Source: Flavobacterium sp. LHD-80 (GTDB lineage: Bacteria; Bacteroidota; Bacteroidia; Flavobacteriales; Flavobacteriaceae). Taken from it: a stretch of DNA of 64,000 nucleotides. Within the stretch, counting starts at the first letter, position 1. Each line of letters opens with the position of its first letter. The stretch is taken from assembly GCF_030929605.1 (NCBI RefSeq), contig NZ_JAVFVS010000005.1, positions 124,001-188,000 on the forward strand, in the 5' to 3' direction. The notes beneath the pieces were generated by a model. It was not told where the DNA came from, searched no databases, and was given only the letters and a program-made list of their open reading frames with translations. A program made the translations under genes and the position numbers. This document shows, in pieces, positions 26,325 through 34,438 of this stretch.

Positions 26325-27713
26325 ATGAAATACGACGTTATTGTTTTAGGAAGTGGTCCTGGAGGCTATGTAACAGCGATTAGAGCTTCACAATTGGGCT
26401 TTAAAGTAGCTGTAGTTGAAAAAGAAAACCTTGGTGGTGTATGTTTAAACTGGGGATGTATCCCAACAAAAGCATTATTAAAATCGGCTCAGGTTTTTGA
26501 TTATTTAAAACATGCTTCTGATTATGGATTGAAAGTTTCTGAATTCGATAAAGATTTCCCAGCAGTTGTACAACGTAGCCGTGGTGTTGCTGAAGGAATG
26601 AGCAAAGGAGTTCAATTCTTGATGAAAAAAAACAAAATTGACGTTATTGAAGGTTTTGGAAAACTAAAACCAGGAAAAAAACTTGACGTTACAGATAAAG
26701 ATAATAAAGTTACGGAATACAGCGCTGACCACATCATCATCGCAACTGGAGCTCGTTCTCGCGAATTGCCAAACTTGCCTCAAGATGGTGTAAAAGTAAT
26801 TGGTTATCGTCAGGCAATGACTTTGCCTACACAACCAAAATCTATGATCATTGTTGGTTCTGGAGCAATTGGAGTTGAGTTCGCTCATTTCTATAACTCA
26901 ATGGGAACTGATGTTACTATTGTAGAATTCATGCCAAACGTTGTTCCTGTAGAAGACGAAGATATCTCAAAGCAATTTGAGCGTTCTTTGAAAAAAGCTG
27001 GAATTAAAGTAATGACTAACTCTTCTGTTGAAAAAATTGATACAACAGGTGCTGGAGTAAAAGCATTCGTTAAAACTGCAAAAGGTGAAGAAGTTCTTGA
27101 AGCTGATATCGTACTTTCGGCAGTTGGAATCAAAACAAATATTGAAAACATTGGTTTAGAAGAAGTTGGAATCGCTGTTGACAGAGATAAAATCTTAGTA
27201 AACGCTTACAACGCAACTAATATTCCTGGATACTATGCAATTGGAGATGTTACTCCAGGTCAGGCTTTAGCGCACGTAGCTTCTGCTGAAGGTATCAACT
27301 GTGTGGAGAAAATCGCTGGTTTACACGTAGACCCAATCGATTACGGAAACGTTCCTGGTTGTACATACGCAACTCCAGAAATTGCTTCTGTTGGTTTAAC
27401 TGAAAAACAAGCTAAAGAAAAAGGATACGAATTAAAAATTGGTAAATTCCCATTCTCAGCTTCAGGAAAAGCTAAAGCTGCCGGAACTCCAGACGGATTC
27501 GTAAAAGTAATTTTTGATGCTAAATACGGCGAATGGTTAGGATGCCACATGATTGGTGCAGGTGTTACAGATATGATTGCTGAAGCAGTTGTTGCTCGTA
27601 AACTAGAAACTACTGGTCACGAAATCTTAAAATCTATCCACCCTCACCCAACAATGAGCGAGGCTGTTATGGAAGCTGTTGCTGATGCTTACGGCGAAGT
27701 AATTCACTTGTAA
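26325..27713 (+). CDS. lpdA: Dihydrolipoyl dehydrogenase
   Basis: The FAD-dependent E3 subunit shared by 2-oxoacid dehydrogenases and the glycine cleavage system; it reoxidises dihydrolipoamide with NAD+. The FAD motif GSGPGGYVTAIRASQLG starts at residue 9, the redox disulfide is C40/C45 in GGVCLNWGCIPTKALL, the NAD motif is IIVGSGAIGVEFAHFYNSMG, and the C-terminal His-Glu pair is in HPHPTMSEAVMEA. It is full length at 462 aa. No E1/E2 gene is adjacent. Codon use is that of a highly expressed gene (many AAC, GGT, GTA choices), unlike its neighbours. Confidence 0.96.
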   Translation: MKYDVIVLGSGPGGYVTAIRASQLGFKVAVVEKENLGGVCLNWGCIPTKALLKSAQVFDYLKHASDYGLKVSEFDKDFPAVVQRSRGVAEGMSKGVQFLMKKNKIDVIEGFGKLKPGKKLDVTDKDNKVTEYSADHIIIATGARSRELPNLPQDGVKVIGYRQAMTLPTQPKSMIIVGSGAIGVEFAHFYNSMGTDVTIVEFMPNVVPVEDEDISKQFERSLKKAGIKVMTNSSVEKIDTTGAGVKAFVKTAKGEEVLEADIVLSAVGIKTNIENIGLEEVGIAVDRDKILVNAYNATNIPGYYAIGDVTPGQALAHVASAEGINCVEKIAGLHVDPIDYGNVPGCTYATPEIASVGLTEKQAKEKGYELKIGKFPFSASGKAKAAGTPDGFVKVIFDAKYGEWLGCHMIGAGVTDMIAEAVVARKLETTGHEILKSIHPHPTMSEAVMEAVADAYGEVIHL

Positions 27714-27751
27714 AAATATACCGTTTTACGGTTACATATAATTTTCAATTT

Positions 27752-27785
27752 AAAATCCGATTTGTGAAAGCAAGTCGGATTTTTT
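27752..27785 (+). terminator. Intrinsic terminator after lpdA
   Basis: AAAATCCGA (27752-27760) pairs with TCGGATTTT (27775-27783), with further pairing of TTTG/CAAG inside, followed by T. The hairpin repeats the sequence found at 20247-20276 almost exactly. Confidence 0.85.
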
Positions 27786-27818
27786 ATTTTCATAACTTTA
27801 CCCTAAACATAGTAAGTT

Positions 27819-28724
27819 ATGAAAGAGATTTGTATTGTTGAATTCCCATCAAATTTGGGTTTGAAAGAACCTCAACCGGGAAAAGAACCCGGAGTGAAAA
27901 ATTTGCCAAAATGGTTTTGGAAACACAATTTGCATAAAGAAATCAATCCGAAAGATGTTTTAACGCTTGATGCTCCAAAATACAACAATACTAAAGATCC
28001 AGAAACGCAGATTCTAAATGCAAACACACTCGTAGAATATGCCAGAGAGCAAGCCTATTTGATCAATAATTTACTTTCACAAAATAAGTTTCCTTTCATA
28101 ATTGGCGGTGACTGCAGTATTCTTTTAGGAACAGCAATTGCTTTAAAGCAAAAAGGAAATTATGGTTTGTTTTATCTTGACGGACATACCGATTTTATGG
28201 ATGTTTCCTTGTCTGAAACTGGAGGAGTTGGCGGAATGGCAGCTTCAATTGTAACTGGAAACGGTCATCAAAAACTAAGCAACATTTTAAACTTATCGCC
28301 TTACATTAAAGAAGAAAATCTTTGGTGTGTGGGCAATCGTGAATATGATGATGCGTATGAAAATGAAATTCGAAATTCGTCTGCTACCTATTTAAGTTTA
28401 AAAGAGCTTAGAAAACAAGGAATTCTGAATTCTGCAACAGCATTTCTTTCTGAAATAAAAAACAAAAATCTTGACGGTTTCTTTCTTCATATTGATGTTG
28501 ATGCTCTAAACGACGAAATTATGCCATGCGTTGACAGCAGAACACCAGACGGACTTTCGTATACTGAATTTAACGAACTTACTTCACACCTATTTCAAAG
28601 CGAAAAATTAATCGGACTTGAACTAACAATTCTAGATCCTGATTTAGATCCAACTGGAGAATACACGAAAGATTTTGTAACCAATATCAGCGTTACTTTT
28701 AATACATCCCGAAATAAATTCTAA
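27819..28724 (+). CDS. Arginase/agmatinase family protein with Cys in place of a metal His
   Basis: A 301-aa ureohydrolase-fold protein. Metal-site motifs are GGDCSILLG (about 99-107), YLDGHTDFMD and HIDVDALNDEIMP. In arginases the first motif is GGDHS, and its His binds the first manganese; here it is Cys. The remaining ligands (Asp, His, Asp and the D-x-D pair) are kept. The overall length and the ending LELTILDPDLDPTG match arginase/formiminoglutamase. Substrate could be arginine, agmatine, formiminoglutamate or another guanidino compound. An ornithine aminotransferase lies 19 kb away, so arginine use is possible but not shown. Confidence 0.82.
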   Translation: MKEICIVEFPSNLGLKEPQPGKEPGVKNLPKWFWKHNLHKEINPKDVLTLDAPKYNNTKDPETQILNANTLVEYAREQAYLINNLLSQNKFPFIIGGDCSILLGTAIALKQKGNYGLFYLDGHTDFMDVSLSETGGVGGMAASIVTGNGHQKLSNILNLSPYIKEENLWCVGNREYDDAYENEIRNSSATYLSLKELRKQGILNSATAFLSEIKNKNLDGFFLHIDVDALNDEIMPCVDSRTPDGLSYTEFNELTSHLFQSEKLIGLELTILDPDLDPTGEYTKDFVTNISVTFNTSRNKF

Positions 28725-28842
28725 TACATAAAACAAGTTACTATAAAAAAAACGACTGCACTTATATTCAATATTTTATACTATTTTTACTACTGACAAC
28801 CTGTTGTCACAATGCCATTTTACTTTTACTGAAATAATTAAA

Positions 28843-29226
28843 ATGAGTTTTATGGAAACAAAAGACGGAAAACTGGCAATATACGCACCAACAAGAGCCG
28901 ACTGGAGAAAATGGCTTTCAGAGAATGGTGCAAATGAAAAATCGGTTTGGTTGATTTTATTTCACAAAAAAAGCAAAACCGAGAGCGTCAATTTAATCGA
29001 AGCTACAGAAGAAGCACTTTGCTTTGGCTGGATTGACAGTTTGTGCAAAAAACGCGACGGCGAAAGTTATTACTTGACTTTTTCTCACCGAAATCCAAAA
29101 ACCAGTAAATGGAGTAAAACAAACATTGAAAGAGCGGAAAGACTCATTAAAGAAAATTTAATGACCGAACAAGGCCAAAATTTAATTGATCTTGCTAAAG
29201 CGCAAGGAAAATGGATTATAGAATAA
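28843..29226 (+). CDS. YdeI/OmpD-associated family protein, short form
   Basis: A 127-aa protein matching the N-terminal two thirds of the YdeI/OmpD-associated family: APTRADWRKWLSENGANEKSVWLILFHKKSKTES, EALCFGWIDSLCKKRDGESYYLTFSHRNPKTSKWSKTNIERAERLI. Family members run to about 190 aa with a C-terminal helical part; this one stops after AKAQGKWIIE. I see no remnant of the missing part downstream. Either a natural short form or a truncated gene. The ATG at 28843 was chosen over an upstream TTG at 28804; a second ATG (28852) is also possible. Function unknown. Confidence 0.7.
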   Translation: MSFMETKDGKLAIYAPTRADWRKWLSENGANEKSVWLILFHKKSKTESVNLIEATEEALCFGWIDSLCKKRDGESYYLTFSHRNPKTSKWSKTNIERAERLIKENLMTEQGQNLIDLAKAQGKWIIE

Positions 29227-29286
29227 TAGTACCGCATTAAGCTTAGCTAAATTCATAATTGCACTTTTAACCAAAACCATAAAACC

Positions 29287-29970
29287 ATGATTAAAAAAAT
29301 TGCATTATTCGTTTCTTTATTGATTGGAATCAGCTCTTTTGCACAGGAAAATGATTTCAAAATTCCAGATTACAAACAAATTGAAAAAGAGATTCAGGAT
29401 AAAAAATCACCATTTTATTATCCTAATTTAATGGATCGTTTGGTTAAAAATGACACGTTAATGACGCATGATGAATTTCGTCATTTGTATTTTGGATATG
29501 TCTTTCAGCCTAAATACAATGCTTTCTGGCGATCTCCTGATGAAAAAAAACTAAATGAAATTTTTGAGAAGGAAAAAATGGAAACCAAAGATTATGATGA
29601 AGCTATCAAATTGATCAATCATACTTTGATTGAATTTCCTTTTGATCTTAGACAGCTAAATCTGCTGGCTTATACACATCATTTAAAAGGCGACGAAGTA
29701 AGCGCAAAAACAGCTTCGTTCAAATTTCACAGCATCTTGAATGCAATTTTATCTTCTGGCGACGGAAAAAAATGCGAGAGCGGTTTTCATGTGATTTTGG
29801 TCGAACACGAATATGTTCTTTTAAATGTTTTTGAACTCGAAAGCAAAGCACAGTCGCTTGTTGACAAATGTGATTATTTGAGTTTTGAAAAAGGCAAATA
29901 CAATGTTGACGGCATTTATTTTAATATTGAAAAAATGCTCGAAAACGAAACGAAATCACTAATGAAATAA
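29287..29970 (+). CDS. DUF4919 family secreted protein
   Basis: A 227-aa protein with a signal peptide (about 1-19, ending SSFAQ). The rest matches DUF4919: IPDYKQIEKEIQDKKSPFYYPNLMDRLVKNDTLMTHDEFRHLYFGYVFQPKYNAF, then a tetratricopeptide-like helical region (DEAIKLINHTLIEFPFDLRQLNLLAYTHHLKGD). A function is not known. It is the first of several small genes on this strand. Confidence 0.82.
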   Translation: MIKKIALFVSLLIGISSFAQENDFKIPDYKQIEKEIQDKKSPFYYPNLMDRLVKNDTLMTHDEFRHLYFGYVFQPKYNAFWRSPDEKKLNEIFEKEKMETKDYDEAIKLINHTLIEFPFDLRQLNLLAYTHHLKGDEVSAKTASFKFHSILNAILSSGDGKKCESGFHVILVEHEYVLLNVFELESKAQSLVDKCDYLSFEKGKYNVDGIYFNIEKMLENETKSLMK

Positions 29971-29991
29971 ACTGATTCCTACAACCTTAAA

Positions 29992-30423
29992 ATGATAATT
30001 ACCGAAATTAGAAATAAAGATTATGAGCTATTAAGAAACTTATTCTTAATAGAAAGACAAAGAACTTTTTCATGGCTTGATCCATCTGAATTTCAATTAG
30101 ATGATTTTGAAAAGCATATTCAGGGAGAAACCGTTTTGGTTGCTTTAATAAATGACATTCCGGTTGGGTTTATTTCGATTTGGATGCCAAATAATTTTAT
30201 TCATCATTTGTACATTGATCAGAAATATCAAGGCAAAAATATTGGAACTGAATTATTGAAAGCCAGCATCAAAAAAACAACTTTTCCTGTTACTTTAAAG
30301 TGCTTAGAAAAAAATACCAAAGCTGTAGATTTTTATAAACGAAAAGGCTTTATCGAAAAAGAAAGAGGAAACTCAGAACACGGTACTTATATTTTATTCG
30401 AATTATCAGAAAACATAAACTAA
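29992..30423 (+). CDS. GNAT family N-acetyltransferase
   Basis: A 143-aa acetyl-CoA-dependent transferase. The core is VALINDIPVGFISIW, then the pyrophosphate-binding loop IDQKYQGKNIGTELLKASI (Q/RxxGxG/A type, here QGKNIG), then NTKAVDFYKRKGFIEKERG (motif B). The acceptor cannot be predicted. It lies 21 nt after DUF4919 and 15 nt before the DUF3592 gene. Confidence 0.85.
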   Translation: MIITEIRNKDYELLRNLFLIERQRTFSWLDPSEFQLDDFEKHIQGETVLVALINDIPVGFISIWMPNNFIHHLYIDQKYQGKNIGTELLKASIKKTTFPVTLKCLEKNTKAVDFYKRKGFIEKERGNSEHGTYILFELSENIN

Positions 30424-30438
30424 ACTTTAAACCACAAA

Positions 30439-31005
30439 ATGAATTTAAATAATTGGACTTTTGACACATTGCCAACCGTGTTTATTGTCATATTTTTTCC
30501 GCTTTTTATTTATGTTACCTATTGGTTCTTTATTACGGGATTAATTGGATTGTATCGAATGATTCAAAGTAAAAACTGGCCATCAACTGTTGGAGAAATC
30601 ACGCATGCAGAAATAAAATTTAAAGATTTCTCTTCAAATGGAGACACCTCTTTTAAATTTATTATTGAAAAAGAATACTCTTATACCGTAAAGGAAAATC
30701 AATATACATCAAAACAGACTTTACCATCTGATTCTTTGTATGCAAAAGAATTCAAACCACTTAGTAAATTTCCTGAAAGATATGGCAGTTATACAAACAG
30801 TATAAATTATGTTCATGCCGAGAAAGAATTACAAGCTACAATTGGCCGTTCAGTAAAAGTTTTTTATGATGGCAAAAAACCTCAAATCGCCTGTTTAATA
30901 ACTGGTATCAATAACGAAATTTTTCTGCCTATCTTTATGGGGCTCATTTTTGGATGCGGTATAACGTATCTAACTTATCTTTTTTTGAATCCTCTTTTTG
31001 AATAA
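30439..31005 (+). CDS. DUF3592 family membrane protein
   Basis: A 188-aa protein with TM helices at about 14-36 and 160-182. The loop between them follows the DUF3592 pattern: WPSTVGEITHAEIKF, SYTVKENQYTSKQ, YVHAEKELQATIGRSVKVFYDGKKPQIACL. Function unknown. Confidence 0.78.
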   Translation: MNLNNWTFDTLPTVFIVIFFPLFIYVTYWFFITGLIGLYRMIQSKNWPSTVGEITHAEIKFKDFSSNGDTSFKFIIEKEYSYTVKENQYTSKQTLPSDSLYAKEFKPLSKFPERYGSYTNSINYVHAEKELQATIGRSVKVFYDGKKPQIACLITGINNEIFLPIFMGLIFGCGITYLTYLFLNPLFE

Positions 31006-31044
31006 TATTTTCAGATTAAATATCGAATCAAAAAAACTAAAATC

Positions 31045-31434
31045 ATGAAAACAGAAATTCAAGATTACAACAATTCTCAAACTCCAGACGACAAAAAAAT
31101 ATGTGATTTGTTGGGATCTGAGATACATGCATTTCTACACGAAGCAGAAAGCAAAATCTGGCACAGACATCCGGTTTGGTTTTTAGATGGAAATCCGGTT
31201 GCTGGTTATAGCAAATTGAAAGATTCTGTGCGACTACTTTTTTGGAGTGGTCAAACTTTTGAAGAATCGGGGCTTCAAAATGAAGGAAGTTTTAAAGCTG
31301 CAGAAAAACGATATACGAATGTCGACCAAATTAATACCGATGATTTAAAAAGATGGCTCGAAAAAGCTAGAACGATTCAGTGGGATTATAAAAATATTGT
31401 GAAGCGAAAAGGCGTTTTAATCAGATTAAAATAA
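31045..31434 (+). CDS. DUF1801 (YdhG-like) protein, first of three
   Basis: A 129-aa protein with the DUF1801 fold: ICDLLGSEIHAFLHEAESKIWHRHPVWFLDGNPVAGYSKLKDSVRLLFWSG. The family is small, cytoplasmic and of unclear function; one Bacillus member acts as an iron chaperone. Two more DUF1801 genes occur in this window (39.17 and 44.73 kb), only distantly similar to this one. Confidence 0.8.
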   Translation: MKTEIQDYNNSQTPDDKKICDLLGSEIHAFLHEAESKIWHRHPVWFLDGNPVAGYSKLKDSVRLLFWSGQTFEESGLQNEGSFKAAEKRYTNVDQINTDDLKRWLEKARTIQWDYKNIVKRKGVLIRLK

Positions 31435-31519
31435 ATTTATTTTAACTATATGATAAATTATAACGCAACCATTTAACAAAAACATCATCTTTATATCAAA
31501 CCAATATAAATTTGAACCA

Positions 31520-31963
31520 ATGAAAAAATATTACTTACTATTACTTATTATAGTTCTAAGTTCCTGTAGCAACAACGATAGCGAACCAAATGACACTAAA
31601 GCCCAAGAGTCATTAAAGGGACGTTGGAATTGGGTAAAATCTACCAGAGAACTGTCTGATATTGTTCTTACGCCTACATCGCAAAATAGAACAATTGTTT
31701 TAGAATTTTCAGGTAATTCTTATAAAACCTATGAAAATGGCAAGCTGTTATACAATAGAAAATTTTCTGTTGTAAAAAAGCCATCAGTTTATGGCGGTGA
31801 AAAAAATATGTTTGTAATCGAAGGTCTTTATTCTCTTACCAGCAAACCTTCTCAATTTGCCCCAACATATATAAATTCATTCGAAATTATTGGCGATAAA
31901 CTATATATACGAGAAGAAGCGCCCCATAATGGTATAATAGAAGAATATGACCGTGTAAAATAA
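31520..31963 (+). CDS. Lipocalin-like lipoprotein, tandem paralogue 1
   Basis: A 147-aa lipoprotein with lipobox LSSC (C16) followed by SNNDSEPND. The mature part starts LKGRWNWVKSTRE, has a beta-rich middle (LEFSGNSYKTYENGKLLYNRKFSVVKK), and ends EEAPHNGIIEEYDRVK. It aligns throughout with the next two genes, though it lacks their ECSDC. The fold is probably a small lipocalin-like barrel (inference). Exposed to the periplasm or cell surface. Confidence 0.8.
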   Translation: MKKYYLLLLIIVLSSCSNNDSEPNDTKAQESLKGRWNWVKSTRELSDIVLTPTSQNRTIVLEFSGNSYKTYENGKLLYNRKFSVVKKPSVYGGEKNMFVIEGLYSLTSKPSQFAPTYINSFEIIGDKLYIREEAPHNGIIEEYDRVK

Positions 31964-31986
31964 TATTAAAAGCTAAATCAACCCTT

Positions 31987-32409
31987 ATGAAAAAATATGT
32001 TTTACTTTTTGTCTTAATTATTCTGAGTGCTTGTAACAGCGACGATAAAAGTAAAGTTGAGAACAAAAATATAGATGAAATTGATTTGCAAGGCCGTTGG
32101 CTTTGGGTTTCCTCAACTGGCGGTTTTCAAGGCGTTACTCCTGACGCTTTAAAACAAAAATCAGAGCTTGAGTTCTCTGACAATTATGTAAGCACATACA
32201 CAGATGGCCAACTGATCAAAAAACTAAAGTTTCATATTGCCATAAAAAAATCAATTTTTGGAGGAAATAAAAAAATGATTGTAATTGATAAAGAAGACCT
32301 AACTCAAGTATATTATGCGGATCGATCTTTTATTATTACTGGCAATAAACTGACTTTAAGCGAAGAATGCAGTGACTGTTTTATTTCAAAATATGAAAAA
32401 GTAAACTAA
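31987..32409 (+). CDS. Lipocalin-like lipoprotein, tandem paralogue 2
   Basis: A 140-aa lipoprotein with lipobox LSAC (C16). Mature part: LQGRWLWVSSTGGFQGV, LEFSDNYVSTYTDGQL, and a C-terminal LSEECSDCFISKYEKVN. It is closest to paralogue 3, with which it shares GRWLWVSS and EECSDC. The two cysteines of ECSDC could form a disulfide or bind a metal (inference). It lies 23 nt after paralogue 1 and directly abuts paralogue 3. Confidence 0.82.
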   Translation: MKKYVLLFVLIILSACNSDDKSKVENKNIDEIDLQGRWLWVSSTGGFQGVTPDALKQKSELEFSDNYVSTYTDGQLIKKLKFHIAIKKSIFGGNKKMIVIDKEDLTQVYYADRSFIITGNKLTLSEECSDCFISKYEKVN

Positions 32410-32817
32410 ATGATGATGAAAAAAATTCTACCTATTATTTTCATGCTTTTGGCTTTTACAAGCTGTTCAAATGATGATGGAAATACTACTGCCAAAAAAA
32501 ACTTGCAAGGTCATTGGCTCTGGGTCTCATCAAGTGGCGGTTATTCAGGATCGACATTGACACCTGCCACCACAAATCAGAAAAAAGAACTTGAGTTTTC
32601 TCGCGATTATATGATTTTATACATTGATGATAAATTAGTTCTAAAAGAGAAATTTGCAATAGTAACCAAAAAATCACTGCTTTATAATAAAAATAGGAAA
32701 ACGATTATTTTGGAGAAAGGTTATATTCAACAATCATTTGAAATTATAGATGATGCATTGATTTTAAGTGAAGAATGCAGTGACTGTTACACGACTATAT
32801 ACAAGCGCATAGAATAA
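32410..32817 (+). CDS. Lipocalin-like lipoprotein, tandem paralogue 3
   Basis: A 135-aa lipoprotein that begins at the base after the stop of paralogue 2 (TAA then ATGATGATG). Lipobox TSC (C19). Mature part: LQGHWLWVSSSGGYSGSTLTP, LEFSRDYMILYIDDKLV and LSEECSDCYTTIYKRIE. Zero-gap spacing implies co-translation with paralogue 2. Function unknown. Confidence 0.82.
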   Translation: MMMKKILPIIFMLLAFTSCSNDDGNTTAKKNLQGHWLWVSSSGGYSGSTLTPATTNQKKELEFSRDYMILYIDDKLVLKEKFAIVTKKSLLYNKNRKTIILEKGYIQQSFEIIDDALILSEECSDCYTTIYKRIE

Positions 32818-32879
32818 CCCGTTTATTGATGTTTAAAAAATCGAAAAAATCTCGCTAGCCCCGATGGGAGTGGCATCCT
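32818..32879. repeat. Short dispersed-repeat-like segment (CTAGCCCCGATGG)
   Basis: The segment ctcgctagccccgatgggagtggcatccttt resembles an intergenic word often seen in Flavobacterium genomes (recalled, not checked). It directly abuts the pseudogene to its right. Confidence 0.35.
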
Positions 32880-33139
32880 TTAATTTTCTAAACCAAAAGC
32901 CATTGTATATGTTTTGTCCAGCTTGTTTTCGATAATCGCACCCGGAATTGTACCTGAACTTCTCTTCTCTCTGAACCTTCGAAATCTAAAAAGCACTTTT
33001 TTAGCTCGATTTCTTTTTCTTCTTTTTTTGATTTTTCTTTGTCTTCTTTACTTGCGAACATCCTTAAAGCATAACCTTCGCGATCCTGAAATAGTGAAAT
33101 AGCAATGCTCATTGCGAAATGGTTTGCAATTGGTTAAAA
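32880..33139 (-). pseudogene. Decayed C-terminal fragment, possibly of an M14 carboxypeptidase
   Basis: On the minus strand one frame reads NHFAMSIAISLFQDREGYALRMFASKEDKEK with no usable start of its own, and after a shift in the Lys/Glu-rich part the neighbouring frame reads REKRSSGTIPGAIIENKLDKTYTMAFGLEN and stops at 32882. The second part resembles the IPGAI-x-x-KLDNTHPLAFG signature near the end of large Bacteroidota M14 peptidases. The rest of the gene is missing. The family call is an inference from a short motif; that the frame is broken is seen directly. Confidence 0.4.
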
Positions 33140-33215
33140 ATAAGAATTAACTTTAGATAATTAAAAAACGGCTCCAATTTTAATTGATTTATTAATTTCA
33201 AATAAATTAACCAAA

Positions 33216-33812
33216 ATGAATATTCTAATTGTTTACTGCCATCCGAGCAAAAAATCATATACTTTTCAGGTTTTAGAAAGACTTAAAAATGTTATTTCAA
33301 AACAGGACTGGTATCTCGAAATCTCTGATTTGTACGCCTCTAATTTTCAAAGTGATTTATCTGAAACGGAATATGAAAGAGAAGGATTTGCCAAACTCGA
33401 TCTTCCAATTTCTGAAGATGTTTTAGCCGAACAGAAAAAACTAGAAAATGCCGATTGTGTTATTTTTCTTTATCCGGTTTGGTGGAGCGATTGTCCGGCG
33501 AAATTAAAAGGTTGGTTTGACCGCGTTTACTCGGTTGGCTATGCGTATGGCCAAACGGAAACTTTTCCGAAAATGAAAACGGTTCCTTTTGGATTAGTGA
33601 TATGCACAGCGGGCCATCCGAATGATTTTTTAAATGAAATTAAAATGGCACAAAGCATGGAAACGATTATGCTAGAAGACCGACTCGGAAAACGTTTTGA
33701 AAATAAAGAAATGGTAATTTTGGGTGGAACTTTGGAACTGGAAAAAGTGATGGAAGGGCATTTTATATTGATTGAAGAAATTCCAGCAAAAATTAAAAGT
33801 TTTCGATTTTGA
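33216..33812 (+). CDS. NAD(P)H-dependent oxidoreductase, flavodoxin-like fold (MdaB/KefF type)
   Basis: A 198-aa flavoprotein of the NQO/flavodoxin_2 family. The FMN/FAD phosphate loop is IVYCHPSKKSYT at 4-15. DLYASNFQSDLSETEYE follows, and IFLYPVWWSDCPAKLKGWFDRVYSVGYAYG (about 85-114) is the strongly conserved family signature. Such enzymes reduce quinones by two electrons or activate a Kef channel. No kef gene is adjacent. Its stop codon overlaps an 18-bp inverted repeat. Confidence 0.9.
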   Translation: MNILIVYCHPSKKSYTFQVLERLKNVISKQDWYLEISDLYASNFQSDLSETEYEREGFAKLDLPISEDVLAEQKKLENADCVIFLYPVWWSDCPAKLKGWFDRVYSVGYAYGQTETFPKMKTVPFGLVICTAGHPNDFLNEIKMAQSMETIMLEDRLGKRFENKEMVILGGTLELEKVMEGHFILIEEIPAKIKSFRF

Positions 33813-33872
33813 AAATTAACAAATTAAATATGATCTCAAATCAAACCAAATCATTTTAATTTGTTAATTTTC
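33811..33872 (+). terminator. 18-bp perfect inverted repeat after the oxidoreductase
   Basis: GAAAATTAACAAATTAAA (33811-33828) and TTTAATTTGTTAATTTTC (33855-33872) pair perfectly. The left arm overlaps the stop codon. The stem is AT-only apart from three G/C pairs, so it may act as a weak terminator or RNA-stabilising hairpin rather than a strong terminator. Confidence 0.5.
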
Positions 33873-33896
33873 AAAGGAAAATAAACACAAAAAAAA

Positions 33897-34334
33897 ATGA
33901 ACGAAACAATCGAAAAATCAGTTTTTGAAGAAATACCAACAGAAAAAATTTACTCACAAAATACTATATTAAGAGGAACTTTTTTTGCAGGGCCTTTAGT
34001 TGCTGGATATTGTATTGCAGAAAACTTCAAAACCTTCAATGATTATGAAAAAGCTAGAAACACATGGATTATCACAATTCTTTTCACTATAGGAATTATT
34101 GCTCTTGTATTTGTGCTTCCCGAGAATTTTCCAAATATAATTTTCCCCCTAATTTATAGTGGCTTAAGCGCCTATTTTATTAAAACGTTCCAAGAAAAAA
34201 ATATTCAAAATCATAATGAAAGAGGTGGTGAAATTTTTAATGGCTGGAGAGTCGCTTTAATTGGTCTAATTAGCATTGCTATATTCATGGGAATTATTTT
34301 TTCTCTCGCAGTATTTCTTAATAAAGGTTTATAA
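33897..34334 (+). CDS. Uncharacterised small membrane protein
   Basis: A 145-aa protein, not recognised. A soluble N-terminus of about 20 residues (MNETIEKSVFEEIPTEKIYSQN) precedes hydrophobic segments at about 26-42, 58-76, 80-97 and 118-140. RGTFFAGPLVAGYCIAENFKTF and NHNERGGEIFNGWRVALIG are the most distinctive stretches. Clusters of this kind are common in flavobacteria, with no known role. Confidence 0.7.
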   Translation: MNETIEKSVFEEIPTEKIYSQNTILRGTFFAGPLVAGYCIAENFKTFNDYEKARNTWIITILFTIGIIALVFVLPENFPNIIFPLIYSGLSAYFIKTFQEKNIQNHNERGGEIFNGWRVALIGLISIAIFMGIIFSLAVFLNKGL

Positions 34335-34438
34335 AATAAAATTTGTCTGATTCCACCCTCAAAATTGTCTCTTAAACGCCCTAACTAATTGATTTTTAAA
34401 GAATAAATTTGATATACAACTTTTAAAAATCAAATAAG

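Noticed and set aside
28804..28842. TTG start of the YdeI-like gene
   Set aside because: The extra 13 residues are not part of the family, and an ATG at 28843 is available.
32888..33112. A 74-aa minus-strand gene after the lipoprotein triplet
   Set aside because: The frame changes in the middle into a different coding-like frame, so it is treated as part of a pseudogene remnant, not as an intact gene.
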